From an uncultured Lachnospiraceae bacterium (GTDB lineage Bacteria > Bacillota > Clostridia > Lachnospirales > Lachnospiraceae): a stretch of DNA of 12,555 nt. The stretch spans positions 1 through 12,555 of the forward strand of contig CAJTXH010000087.1 of the NCBI GenBank assembly GCA_910580005.1, read 5' to 3'. Below the pieces are notes generated by a model. The model saw nothing but the letters and a program-made list of their open reading frames with translations. It was not told where the DNA came from and ran no database searches. Below, one piece after another: positions 1 to 5,815 of this stretch. The position numbers and the translations under genes are program-made. Position 1 is the first letter of the stretch, and each line of letters begins with the position of its first letter.

Positions 1-285
1 AGGTATCATAAGAAGAAGACCCTGTGATGCTGTGAATGTTGTAGTAAGTGCACCTGCTGCAAGCGAACCATGTACTGTACCAGCAGCGCCTGCCTCAGAT
101 TCCATCTCTACTACTTTAACTGTGTTTCCAAAAATGTTCTTCTGTCCTGCTGCTGACCACATATCTACAGAGTCAGCCATAGGGCTTGAAGGTGTGATAG
201 GATAGATACCTGCAACTTCTGTGTAGGCATATGCTACGTGTGCTGCTGCTGTATTTCCATCCATTGATTGTTTAGCTCTAGCCAT
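1..285 (-). CDS. nifJ: Pyruvate:ferredoxin (flavodoxin) oxidoreductase, N-terminal part (cut by window edge)
   Basis: The first 95 residues of PFOR, which oxidatively decarboxylates pyruvate to acetyl-CoA and CO2 with ferredoxin or flavodoxin as electron acceptor in the cytoplasm of anaerobes. Visible family features are an N-terminal stretch with MDGNTAAAHVAYAYTEVAG, the YPITPSSPMAD motif at about residues 28-38 (domain I, thiamine-diphosphate region), then VEMESEAGAAGTVHGSLAAGALTT and FTASQGLLLMIP, as in full-length enzymes of roughly 1,170-1,200 residues. Only the N-terminus is present because the gene runs off the left edge; the frame is open to base 1. The ATG at 283-285 is preceded by an AAGGAGGAA ribosome binding site at 295-303. 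It diverges from the DAHP synthase gene. The family call is secure; whether the full gene is intact cannot be seen. Confidence 0.95.
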   Translation of the reverse strand, partial: MARAKQSMDGNTAAAHVAYAYTEVAGIYPITPSSPMADSVDMWSAAGQKNIFGNTVKVVEMESEAGAAGTVHGSLAAGALTTTFTASQGLLLMIP

Positions 286-322
286 CTTAATTTTTTCCTC
301 CTTAATAAAGTTCTTTCTAATT

Positions 323-351
323 ATTTTATCACTTAGTGTCTAAAAAGTAAA
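323..351 (-). promoter_or_regulatory. Candidate sigma-A promoter of nifJ
   Basis: On the minus strand TTTACT (346-351) and TAAAAT (323-328) are separated by 17 bases. This lies about 40 bases upstream of the nifJ start codon. The match is 4/6 and 5/6 to consensus; placement is by inspection only. Confidence 0.5.
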
Positions 352-441
352 GGAAACTATATGCATTTTTACTATATTTAATTAAAAAAACGGGGATTAA
401 TAGTGTATAATTATTAAATTTTTATAAATTAATAACTAAGC

Positions 442-470
442 TTGACTTTGCCTTTAATATTGAATAGAAT
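442..470 (+). promoter_or_regulatory. Candidate sigma-A promoter of the DAHP synthase gene
   Basis: TTGACT (442-447) and TAGAAT (465-470) are separated by exactly 17 bases, predicting a transcript start near 477 and a leader of about 130 nt. A second, weaker candidate, TTAACA (525-530) with TAATAC (547-552) and a 16-base spacer, lies closer to the gene. The rest of 286-609 is AT-rich with no coding signal. Confidence 0.55.
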
Positions 471-481
471 AAATATTTGTT

Positions 482-529
482 GTTATCCAGTAAAATAAAG
501 CAGTTAGCAATTCCTGCATTCTGGTTAAC
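482..529 (+). promoter_or_regulatory. Stem-loop at the 5' end of the aro leader
   Basis: GTTATCCAG (482-490) pairs with CTGGTTAAC (521-529) over 9 positions with one mismatch. An inner GCAG (500-503) can pair with CTGC (514-517). If transcription starts near 477 this structure sits at the very 5' end of the DAHP synthase mRNA. No T-box core or other known riboswitch motif is visible, and there is no U-tract, so it is not an obvious terminator. Confidence 0.3.
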
Positions 530-609
530 AAGTACTGTATATATCATAATACATTTTTAAATAATTTCAAGAAGAAATATTAACCATATAAACCAGACAG
601 GAGGAAACA

Positions 610-1638
610 ATGGGAATTAATTATATAACACAAATTAAAACACCAGATGAACTTAAATCGGACTATTCTTTAAGAAAAGATTTAGCAGAATTAAAGGTGG
701 AAAGGGATGCAGAAATTGCAGATATTATTACAGGAAAATCAGATAAATTCCTTGTAATTATAGGTCCTTGTTCAGCAGATAATGAGGATGCTGTATGTGA
801 CTATACCAGCCGTCTTGCAAAAGTACAGGAAAAAGTTGCAGATAAAATCATTCTTATACCAAGAATATATACTAATAAACCACGTACTACTGGAGAAGGC
901 TACAAAGGCATTGTACACCAGCCAGACCCTGAAAAGGCCCCTGACCTGCTTGAAGGCATAATTGCAATGAGGAAAATGCATCTCCGTTCAATAGAAGAAA
1001 CCCATCTTTTTGCAGCAGATGAAATGCTTTATCCTGAAAACTGGCCTTATGTATCAGATATACTTTCATATGTTGCAATAGGTGCACGTTCTGTTGAAAA
1101 CCAGCAGCACAGGCTTGTTATAAGCGGGCTTGACATCCCATGCGGCATGAAAAACCCTACAAGTGGCACATTAAGCATTATGCTTAATTCATGTATTGCA
1201 TCACAGTCAGGACATACATTTATGTACCACGGATGGGAAGTAAAAACAGACGGCAACCCCCTTACACATACAATACTGCGTGGTGCTGTCAATAAACATG
1301 GACAGTCGCTTCCTAATTACCATTATGAAGATTTAATGCTTTTAAATGAAATGTACCATAAGCTGGATTTAAAAAATCCTGCCTGCATAATAGATGCTAA
1401 CCATGCAAATTCAAATAAATGTTATTATGAACAGCCACGCATAATATCAGAAGTAATGCACAGCCGCAATCTCTCTCCTGATATAAAGAAACTTGTTAAA
1501 GGTGTAATGGTTGAAAGCTATATTGAACCAGGAAACCAGACCATACATGAACATATATATGGCAAATCCATTACAGATGCATGTCTCGGATGGGAGGAGT
1601 CGGAAAAACTTATATATGAAATAGCTGATAAATTATAA
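610..1638 (+). CDS. aroF: 3-deoxy-7-phosphoheptulonate (DAHP) synthase, class I (AroF/G/H type)
   Basis: Condenses phosphoenolpyruvate with erythrose 4-phosphate to DAHP, the committed step of the shikimate pathway to Phe, Tyr and Trp. The 342-residue length matches the ~350-residue stand-alone class I enzymes. Family motifs are IIGPCS (50-55), RIYTNKPRTTGEGYKG (85-100), ADEML (136-140), GARSVENQQHR (158-168), KNPTSG (181-186), DANHANSNK (262-270), GVMVESYIEPGNQ (298-310) and SITDACLGWE (320-329). By alignment in mind to E. coli AroG, the metal ligands would be C54, H265, E302 and D323, all present. An AGGAGG site (599-604) precedes the ATG at good spacing. It is monocistronic and divergent from nifJ. 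There is no fused chorismate mutase or ACT domain. Feedback specificity (Phe, Tyr or Trp) cannot be read from this sequence, so the F/G/H letter is nominal. Confidence 0.95.
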   Translation: MGINYITQIKTPDELKSDYSLRKDLAELKVERDAEIADIITGKSDKFLVIIGPCSADNEDAVCDYTSRLAKVQEKVADKIILIPRIYTNKPRTTGEGYKGIVHQPDPEKAPDLLEGIIAMRKMHLRSIEETHLFAADEMLYPENWPYVSDILSYVAIGARSVENQQHRLVISGLDIPCGMKNPTSGTLSIMLNSCIASQSGHTFMYHGWEVKTDGNPLTHTILRGAVNKHGQSLPNYHYEDLMLLNEMYHKLDLKNPACIIDANHANSNKCYYEQPRIISEVMHSRNLSPDIKKLVKGVMVESYIEPGNQTIHEHIYGKSITDACLGWEESEKLIYEIADKL

Positions 1639-1647
1639 AAAGTGTAT

Positions 1648-1669
1648 TAAAACACCAGTTAGTGTTATA
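1648..1669 (+). terminator. Weak stem-loop after the DAHP synthase gene
   Basis: TAAAACAC (1648-1655) pairs with GTGTTATA (1662-1669), 7 of 8 positions, with a 6-nt loop, 10 bases after the stop codon. The downstream sequence is AT-rich but lacks a continuous T-run, so termination efficiency is doubtful. Confidence 0.3.
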
Positions 1670-1689
1670 TATTAAGTATTTATAATTTC

Positions 1690-1857
1690 CAGTTATCCTT
1701 TGTTTGCAGACGGGATATACTGGTTATGCTTAAAGAAGGGCAGCTTACCGCAGGTGATATTGCATTAAAACTGGATGTATCACCTGCGGCGCTCTCCTAT
1801 CATTTAAAATTGTTAAAAAACGCTGGGCTGGTTATGTATGCAACAGTTCGGGGGTGA
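1690..1857 (+). pseudogene. Remnant of an ArsR/SdpR-family transcriptional repressor
   Basis: An open stretch without a start codon reads RRDILVMLKEGQLTAGDIA then LDVSPAALSYHLKLLKNAGL before a TGA at 1855-1857. This is the winged helix-turn-helix core of ArsR-family repressors, closest in style to SdpR, with the recognition helix (SPAALSYHLKLL) well kept. The expected N-terminus is degraded: the usual ALSDPTRR lead-in survives only as LSFVCRR, and the frame is closed by a TAG at 1660-1662 with no start after it. The C-terminal wing and dimerisation helix are missing after VRG. It is therefore a broken gene, probably unable to make a repressor. The family call rests on the HTH pattern by eye; the SdpR subfamily is inferred partly from what follows. 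Confidence 0.6.
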
Positions 1858-1862
1858 AAATA

Positions 1863-1988
1863 ATGAAAAAAAGAAAAACAAAAAAGATTAAACTTTTATG
1901 GATTATTACATTTATACCTTTAAAAAATATAAATAAATGCTTTCTGTCAGATGTACGTCACAGTTTGTGGAAAATTTGTACCAAATGA
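1863..1988 (+). pseudogene. Short ORF, possible remnant of an SdpI-like membrane protein
   Basis: Starting 5 bases after the repressor remnant, an ATG with a G-rich upstream site (GGGGGTGA) opens a 41-codon frame. It begins MKKRKTKKIKLLWIITFIPL, a basic head followed by a hydrophobic stretch, and then becomes uncharacteristic and stops. SdpR-type repressors are often followed by SdpI-type immunity proteins that start with just such a Lys-rich/hydrophobic N-terminus. The layout therefore suggests a decayed sdpR-sdpI pair, but this is inference from context and composition, not a clear homology. No further convincing coding signal is seen to 2084: a 37-codon frame at 1951-2064 lacks a ribosome binding site. 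Confidence 0.25.
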
Positions 1989-2084
1989 AGGGAGCGTAAC
2001 AGATACGCTGGCTGTATTTAACACAAATATCACGCAAAGTGTGGCGTGCACATGGCAGGAATAATTTTTCAAAATTCTGCTGTA

Positions 2085-2369
2085 TTAGTAACCAACTTTT
2101 TCATAATCATGGTTAGGGTCTTCCCCAATACGGACAATAGCATTATACACACATGCTGTTATTTCTGCATCCATCTGTATTGTAGATGCATCAAATTTAT
2201 GTATCAGTTCCCCTGCCAATGAATGAACATATCTTGGCGGAAGCCTGTTCAGCGCATATGCAGCAATATCAATCTTGCATTGGTTGCATTTGCAGAAATC
2301 AGTTGTCTGCCACAACTGGTCTATCTTTGTTAAAACAGTTTCCTCCATCATATTTGTTAAACCTTCCAT
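2085..2369 (-). CDS. comFB: ComFB family protein (late competence development protein family)
   Basis: A 94-residue protein resembling ComFB (Pfam late competence development protein ComFB). Recognisable features are an N-terminal MEETVLTKIDQLW helix, a CKCNQCKIDIAAYALN segment (residues ~27-42) whose CxxC pair could bind a metal, and the family hallmark NRLPPRYV (~42-49). ComFB is encoded in the B. subtilis comF operon, and members of this family have been reported to bind cyclic di-nucleotides; the role here is unknown and no other competence genes are nearby. The chosen ATG has AGGAG at 2375-2379 five bases upstream; internal ATGs at codons 7 and 8 are less well placed. It is downstream of the amidase gene on the same strand but separated by 112 bases that contain a candidate promoter of its own, so it may be transcribed separately. 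Confidence 0.8.
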   Translation of the reverse strand: MEGLTNMMEETVLTKIDQLWQTTDFCKCNQCKIDIAAYALNRLPPRYVHSLAGELIHKFDASTIQMDAEITACVYNAIVRIGEDPNHDYEKVGY

Positions 2370-2397
2370 TTGCTACTCCTATCTGACGTATACGCCT

Positions 2398-2410
2398 GTA
2401 ACATTGTTAC
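2398..2410. repeat. 13-bp perfect palindrome in the comFB leader
   Basis: GTAACATTGTTAC is a perfect inverted repeat with 6-bp arms around one central base. It lies 29 bases upstream of the comFB start, downstream of its candidate promoter, and could be an operator. Confidence 0.4.
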
Positions 2411-2454
2411 TACATATAATTACTACATATTGTTATTTTACTCCCAACTACATA
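2409..2454. repeat. Triple direct repeat ACTACATA at the comFB promoter
   Basis: ACTACATA occurs at 2409-2416, 2422-2429 and 2447-2454. The first two copies extend to TTACTACATA. One copy falls in the -35/-10 spacer of the comFB promoter and two fall at or just after the predicted transcript start, as expected of regulator binding sites. No regulator gene is visible nearby. Confidence 0.45.
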
Positions 2455-2463
2455 GCAATTCAA
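2435..2463 (-). promoter_or_regulatory. Candidate sigma-A promoter of comFB
   Basis: On the minus strand TTGAAT (2458-2463) and TAAAAT (2435-2440) are 17 bases apart, giving a leader of about 60 nt before comFB. It starts just after the amidase stop codon. Confidence 0.5.
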
Positions 2464-2481
2464 GATAAAATTACAAATTTA

Positions 2482-3501
2482 TTAATAGCCAAAATAACTG
2501 TCTATGCCATCTGCCATTCCTTTTGCCATTTTATTCTGGAATGCTTTCTTCTGCATTTTTTTGTCTTCTGCACTATTACTCATAAATCCCATTTCAATAA
2601 GGGTAACTGGTATTTCACTCCAGTTAGTTCCTGTAAGGTCATCCCTTATAATACATCCCCTGTTTTTTATACCTGTTACATCACAATAGCTATTAAGTAC
2701 TGCCTTTGAAAGTTTAAGGGATTTTTTGCTAAGTTTTCCAACATATGGGTTGGATTTTGAAGGATAAAGTGCACTTGCACCTCTTGCTGATGAAGAAGAT
2801 GCGCTGTCACCATGAATGCGTATATAAATATCTGAACCGCTTTTATTTACTTTTACAGCACGTTTTTTATTACTTATATTTACATTATTCTTTGTACGTA
2901 CCATATAGACCTCATAGCCTCTGTCAACCAGTTCTTTCTGAAGCTTTTTGGCAACATCAAGTGTAAGCTGGTACTCTGGCACACCTGTTGCAACACCTGT
3001 TGCGCCCCATGACACTTTAGCTTTTTTGACAGAAGAACCTGGCCCAACAGGTTCTGTTGAACTGTCACCCTGTTTCTGGTGCCCTGCATCTATTGCAATT
3101 TTCTTCTTGCCCTCAACATTAACAGTGTATGAAATTATATCACTTGCACTTTTTGCATAAACAGTTACCCTGCCTGCCCTTTTGCCCTGTAATACGCCTT
3201 TCTGGTTTATAACAGCATATTTCTTGTCAGATACAGACCATGTAATATCCTCTCCTTTTCCGCCTGTTATACCAAATTTCGATTTACTGCCTGCCTTAAG
3301 CGATGATACTATCTGCGAAAATGCCAGCTTCTCTGTTTTCTCCCCTGTTTCAGCAGCGCTTGAAACATTAAGGCTGTTGCTTATCTTGCTTATGCCTAAT
3401 GTAGTAACTGCTATTACAGACAGGACTATAATTCCTGCCATAAGTGTTATTTCACGTTTTAAATCCTTCATTACTGCCTCATTCCTGCGCATACTGCGCA
3501 T
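2482..3501 (-). CDS. N-acetylmuramoyl-L-alanine amidase (Amidase_3) with bacterial Ig-like domain, membrane-anchored or secreted
   Basis: Cleaves the amide bond between N-acetylmuramic acid and the stem peptide of peptidoglycan, outside the membrane. The order is a short basic head; one hydrophobic segment at ~20-37 (signal anchor or signal peptide); a Big2-like Ig fold at ~60-130 (ITWSVSDKKYAVINQKG, RAGRVTVYAKSAS); and an Amidase_3 domain from ~133 to the end. The zinc site is visible as IAIDAGH (H141), PEYQLTLDVAKKL (E176) and IRIHGDSA (H230), and the catalytic glutamate as IEMGFMSN (E303), so it looks active. It starts 36 bases after lepB, so it is probably co-transcribed. The start is uncertain: the first ATG (3501) has a weak CAGGA, while the ATG at codon 11 (3471) has GAGG at better spacing and would give a 329-residue protein. 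Confidence 0.9.
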   Translation of the reverse strand: MRSMRRNEAVMKDLKREITLMAGIIVLSVIAVTTLGISKISNSLNVSSAAETGEKTEKLAFSQIVSSLKAGSKSKFGITGGKGEDITWSVSDKKYAVINQKGVLQGKRAGRVTVYAKSASDIISYTVNVEGKKKIAIDAGHQKQGDSSTEPVGPGSSVKKAKVSWGATGVATGVPEYQLTLDVAKKLQKELVDRGYEVYMVRTKNNVNISNKKRAVKVNKSGSDIYIRIHGDSASSSSARGASALYPSKSNPYVGKLSKKSLKLSKAVLNSYCDVTGIKNRGCIIRDDLTGTNWSEIPVTLIEMGFMSNSAEDKKMQKKAFQNKMAKGMADGIDSYFGY

Positions 3502-3537
3502 ATCCTGTTTTATAATATACCCTTAAAACTGCCTTGT

Positions 3538-4200
3538 CTATTCAAATGTACCAAACTCTGACAGCGGATATATCCTTAATATTGCTCTTCCCTCTATATT
3601 TTCACGCTTAACAGGCCCTACTTTTTCATACCGGCTGTCTTCGCTTACAGTGCGGTTATCACCAAGCACAAAAAACTCATCGTCACCAAGTTTTACCGGT
3701 TTTTCTGCTATGCCTGGGTCTGCAATAGGGTCTTTGCCAAAATTCTCTTCTATCTTCTTATCATTTATGTAAATATCTTCACCCTTAATCTGCACAGTTT
3801 CACCGGGCAGCCCTATTACCCTCTTAATATAATAATCACTGCTGTCCCGCCCATGAGGGTAAAAAACTATTACATCAAACCTGCCAGGGTCAGTAAAATG
3901 GTATGAAACTTTCTCAACAAGCAGGTTTTCACCATTTTTCAGTGTATTCATCATGGACTTTCCATCAACAATAGTCCTTTGCAGCACATATTTAGGTACA
4001 AATGCTACGCATATAACAATTACTGCAATATAAATGCCCAGTTCAATTATGCTGTTGCGAAGCCTTTTGCCAGCAGGTACTTCCTCCTGCTTCTTCCCAT
4101 CTCCATCCACAGGTTTCTGCCCACTGTCTTTTGTATAATTTTCTTCTGTATTTTGTACACTGTCTTGTATATTTTCTATATTATTAAATTCATTATCCAT
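3538..4200 (-). CDS. lepB: Signal peptidase I
   Basis: Membrane-bound Ser/Lys protease that removes signal peptides from exported pre-proteins. The 220-residue protein has a cytoplasmic acidic, Asn/Glu-rich head (1-45), one membrane segment (~52-69, IELGIYIAVIVICVAFVP), and then an extracytoplasmic catalytic domain. The nucleophile lies in VDGKSMMNTL (S82), the general base in YYIKRVIGLPGE (K126), and the box-E signature GDNRTVSEDSR is at 180-190. A single N-terminal anchor is typical of Gram-positive SipS-type enzymes. It follows rpoZ by 20 bases and precedes the amidase by 36, so it is part of the same operon. The upstream site is a modest AGGTGG. The ~45-residue disordered head before the anchor is longer than in SipS. 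The downstream amidase carries an N-terminal export signal and could be one of its substrates; that is inference. Confidence 0.95.
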   Translation of the reverse strand: MDNEFNNIENIQDSVQNTEENYTKDSGQKPVDGDGKKQEEVPAGKRLRNSIIELGIYIAVIVICVAFVPKYVLQRTIVDGKSMMNTLKNGENLLVEKVSYHFTDPGRFDVIVFYPHGRDSSDYYIKRVIGLPGETVQIKGEDIYINDKKIEENFGKDPIADPGIAEKPVKLGDDEFFVLGDNRTVSEDSRYEKVGPVKRENIEGRAILRIYPLSEFGTFE

Positions 4201-4220
4201 TATAATACCACCTATAATAA

Positions 4221-4796
4221 TTAGTCTTCTACAACATCTGCCAGCCCGTTTGCAGCTTCTTCTGCTGTTGCTGTAACTGTATCTGACATTTCTTCCACAT
4301 CACTGCCAGCTTCCTCTTCACCATTTCTGCATAGAGGACATATAAAGCCTTCTGGAAGCGTACTGTCTTCATATACATAACCACATATTGTACATACAAA
4401 GCCTTCTTTGCCTTCCCTTTTTGTAAATGTACTGGTTTCCCCTGCTATTTCTTTGTCCTTTGTCCCTGCGTCTTCATCTGTTTCTTCCAGGATATCCTCT
4501 TTTACTTCCAGCCTCTCTGCCGCCCTTTCAGCTTCTGCTGCTTTCCTTGCTTCCACCTCTGCTGCTTCCTCTTCACTCAAAATGCGTATTTTAGAATTAT
4601 TAAGCTCATCAATAGCAATAGAAAGAGGTTTAGGACATTTTGGTGATACATATGACTCTGCACCATCTATAATCTGGCGTGCTCTCTTTGAAGTGGCAAG
4701 GACTATGGAATACCTGCTGTTTACAACAGGTGCTTCGCCAGTTTCAACCTCACTATTAACTAACTTCATTAAATCTGTGTATGATGGATGTAACAT
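4221..4796 (-). CDS. rpoZ: RNA polymerase omega subunit with C-terminal rubredoxin-like four-cysteine domain
   Basis: Residues 1-73 are an omega subunit: MLHPSYTDLMKLVNSEV, then the conserved NSRYSIVLATSKRARQI and KPLSIAIDELNNSKIRIL. Omega binds the beta-prime subunit and aids RNA polymerase assembly. Omega usually ends near 70-100 residues; this protein has 191. Residues ~75-105 form a highly charged Glu/Ala/Arg helix, probably a coiled coil, followed by an acidic linker. Then EGFVCTICGYVYEDS and LPEGFICPLCRNG (132-159) form two CxxC knuckles (C135, C138, C153, C156) like the short rubredoxin domain of rubrerythrins. A Glu-rich tail ends the protein. The frame is continuous, with AAAGGAG at 4803-4809 before the ATG, so the fusion is not a sequencing join visible here. 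It lies between gmk and lepB, the usual rpoZ position. Whether the knuckle binds Fe or Zn is unknown. Confidence 0.92.
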   Translation of the reverse strand: MLHPSYTDLMKLVNSEVETGEAPVVNSRYSIVLATSKRARQIIDGAESYVSPKCPKPLSIAIDELNNSKIRILSEEEAAEVEARKAAEAERAAERLEVKEDILEETDEDAGTKDKEIAGETSTFTKREGKEGFVCTICGYVYEDSTLPEGFICPLCRNGEEEAGSDVEEMSDTVTATAEEAANGLADVVED

Positions 4797-4924
4797 AAAA
4801 TTCTCCTTTCAGCTTAAAAAATAAATATTAATATTACATATTACACATTATTATCCACTATATCCATTATTTATTCCAGCCTGCCCACAAAATGCCAAAG
4901 ACAGTAAATACATGCCACATTATG

Positions 4925-5548
4925 TTACTTGCTGTAACTTGCAAAATCCCTGCTTATATCCCTGATAAGATGCTGCTGGTTATTCTTTGTAAAATGTAAT
5001 GATTTAAGAAGGCAGTGCATCTGTTCCACGCATTCCTCTAACCCATCATTTACAATAATATAATCATATTCTTCCATATAACTGCATTCTTCAGCTGCCC
5101 TGGCAATCCTTTTTTTAATAACTTCTTCTGTTTCAGTACCACGTTTAAAAAGACGTCTTTCCAGCTCTGCTACATGCGGCGGTGTAATAAACACAAGCGA
5201 AACATCTGGAAAATTCCTTTTCACCTGCATTGCTCCTTGCATTTCTATTTCAAGAAGTACATCCCTGCCATTTTCTATCTGGCTGTAAACATAGTCTTTT
5301 GGTGTACCATAATAATTATCTACATATTTTGCATATTCTATAAACTTCCCATCTTTTATCATCTGCTCAAATTCTTCTTTTGTCTTAAAGAAATAATTTT
5401 TCCCTTCTTCCTCTCCCTCTCTTGGCTGTCTTGTTGTTGCAGATACCGAAATTGCATAACCATACTTTTTAACCAGTTCATTTACAACAGTACCCTTGCC
5501 TGCACCAGAAAATCCCGAAATAACCGCAATTATCCCCTTTTTAGGCAT
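4925..5548 (-). CDS. gmk: Guanylate kinase
   Basis: Phosphorylates GMP to GDP with ATP, in the cytoplasm, for nucleotide synthesis and ppGpp turnover. It has the P-loop GFSGAGKGT (12-20), the GMP-binding region SVSATTRQPREGEEEGKNYFF, IEYAKYVDNYYGTP, DVLLEIEMQGAMQVK, and the lid RLFKRGTETEEVIKKRI. The length of 207 residues is normal. The ATG at 5546-5548 is preferred because AGGAG at 5557-5561 lies 8 bases upstream; an in-frame GTG at 5552-5554 would leave only 2 bases. The start overlaps the end of remA by 8 bases, indicating translational coupling. The downstream 128 bases before rpoZ show no clear terminator. Confidence 0.96.
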   Translation of the reverse strand: MPKKGIIAVISGFSGAGKGTVVNELVKKYGYAISVSATTRQPREGEEEGKNYFFKTKEEFEQMIKDGKFIEYAKYVDNYYGTPKDYVYSQIENGRDVLLEIEMQGAMQVKRNFPDVSLVFITPPHVAELERRLFKRGTETEEVIKKRIARAAEECSYMEEYDYIIVNDGLEECVEQMHCLLKSLHFTKNNQQHLIRDISRDFASYSK

Positions 5549-5801
5549 CCTCACTACTCCTTTCTGTCTGTAACCCCTCCGCCCTGTTCTCTATAGTTTC
5601 AGAAAGCAGCGCTGAAAGCACTATATGCCCGCTTTCCATAACAAGCACACATTTTGTTTTACGCCCACAGGTAGCATCAACTGCAAGGTTATTGTCCTTT
5701 GCTGCCTGTACCATGCGTTTTATAGGTGCTGCATCTGCTTTTATAATGCTTACTACCTTATCCATATTTACTACATTGCCATATCCAATATTTACTAACA
5801 T
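5541..5801 (-). CDS. remA: RemA/DUF370 family regulatory protein
   Basis: An 86-residue protein of the RemA (ExtA, DUF370) family, a DNA-binding regulator that in Bacillus subtilis activates biofilm matrix and osmoprotection genes. The family pattern is clear: MLVNIGYGNVV, DKVVSIIKADAAPIKRMVQAAK, LAVDATCGRKTKCVLVMESGHIVLSAL. The last ~15 residues are variable. GAGGAGG lies directly upstream of the ATG. It sits between yicC (14 bases upstream) and gmk (8-base overlap), the conserved arrangement in Firmicutes. Targets in this organism are unknown. Confidence 0.93.
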   Translation of the reverse strand: MLVNIGYGNVVNMDKVVSIIKADAAPIKRMVQAAKDNNLAVDATCGRKTKCVLVMESGHIVLSALLSETIENRAEGLQTERSSEDA

Positions 5802-5815
5802 ATACCTCCTCTTTC

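Noticed and set aside
1951..2064. 37-codon plus-strand frame (MYVTVCGKFVP...)
   Set aside because: No ribosome binding site and no recognisable family; treated as part of the degraded interval.
2275..2709. 144-codon plus-strand open frame opposite comFB and the amidase
   Set aside because: It lies antisense to two well-supported genes and has no family motifs or ribosome binding site; it is a shadow frame.
4860..4925. Short Trp-rich leader-like peptide (about 17 codons, ATG on the minus strand just after gmk)
   Set aside because: It has no ribosome binding site, no attenuator hairpin and no link to tryptophan genes; probably chance.
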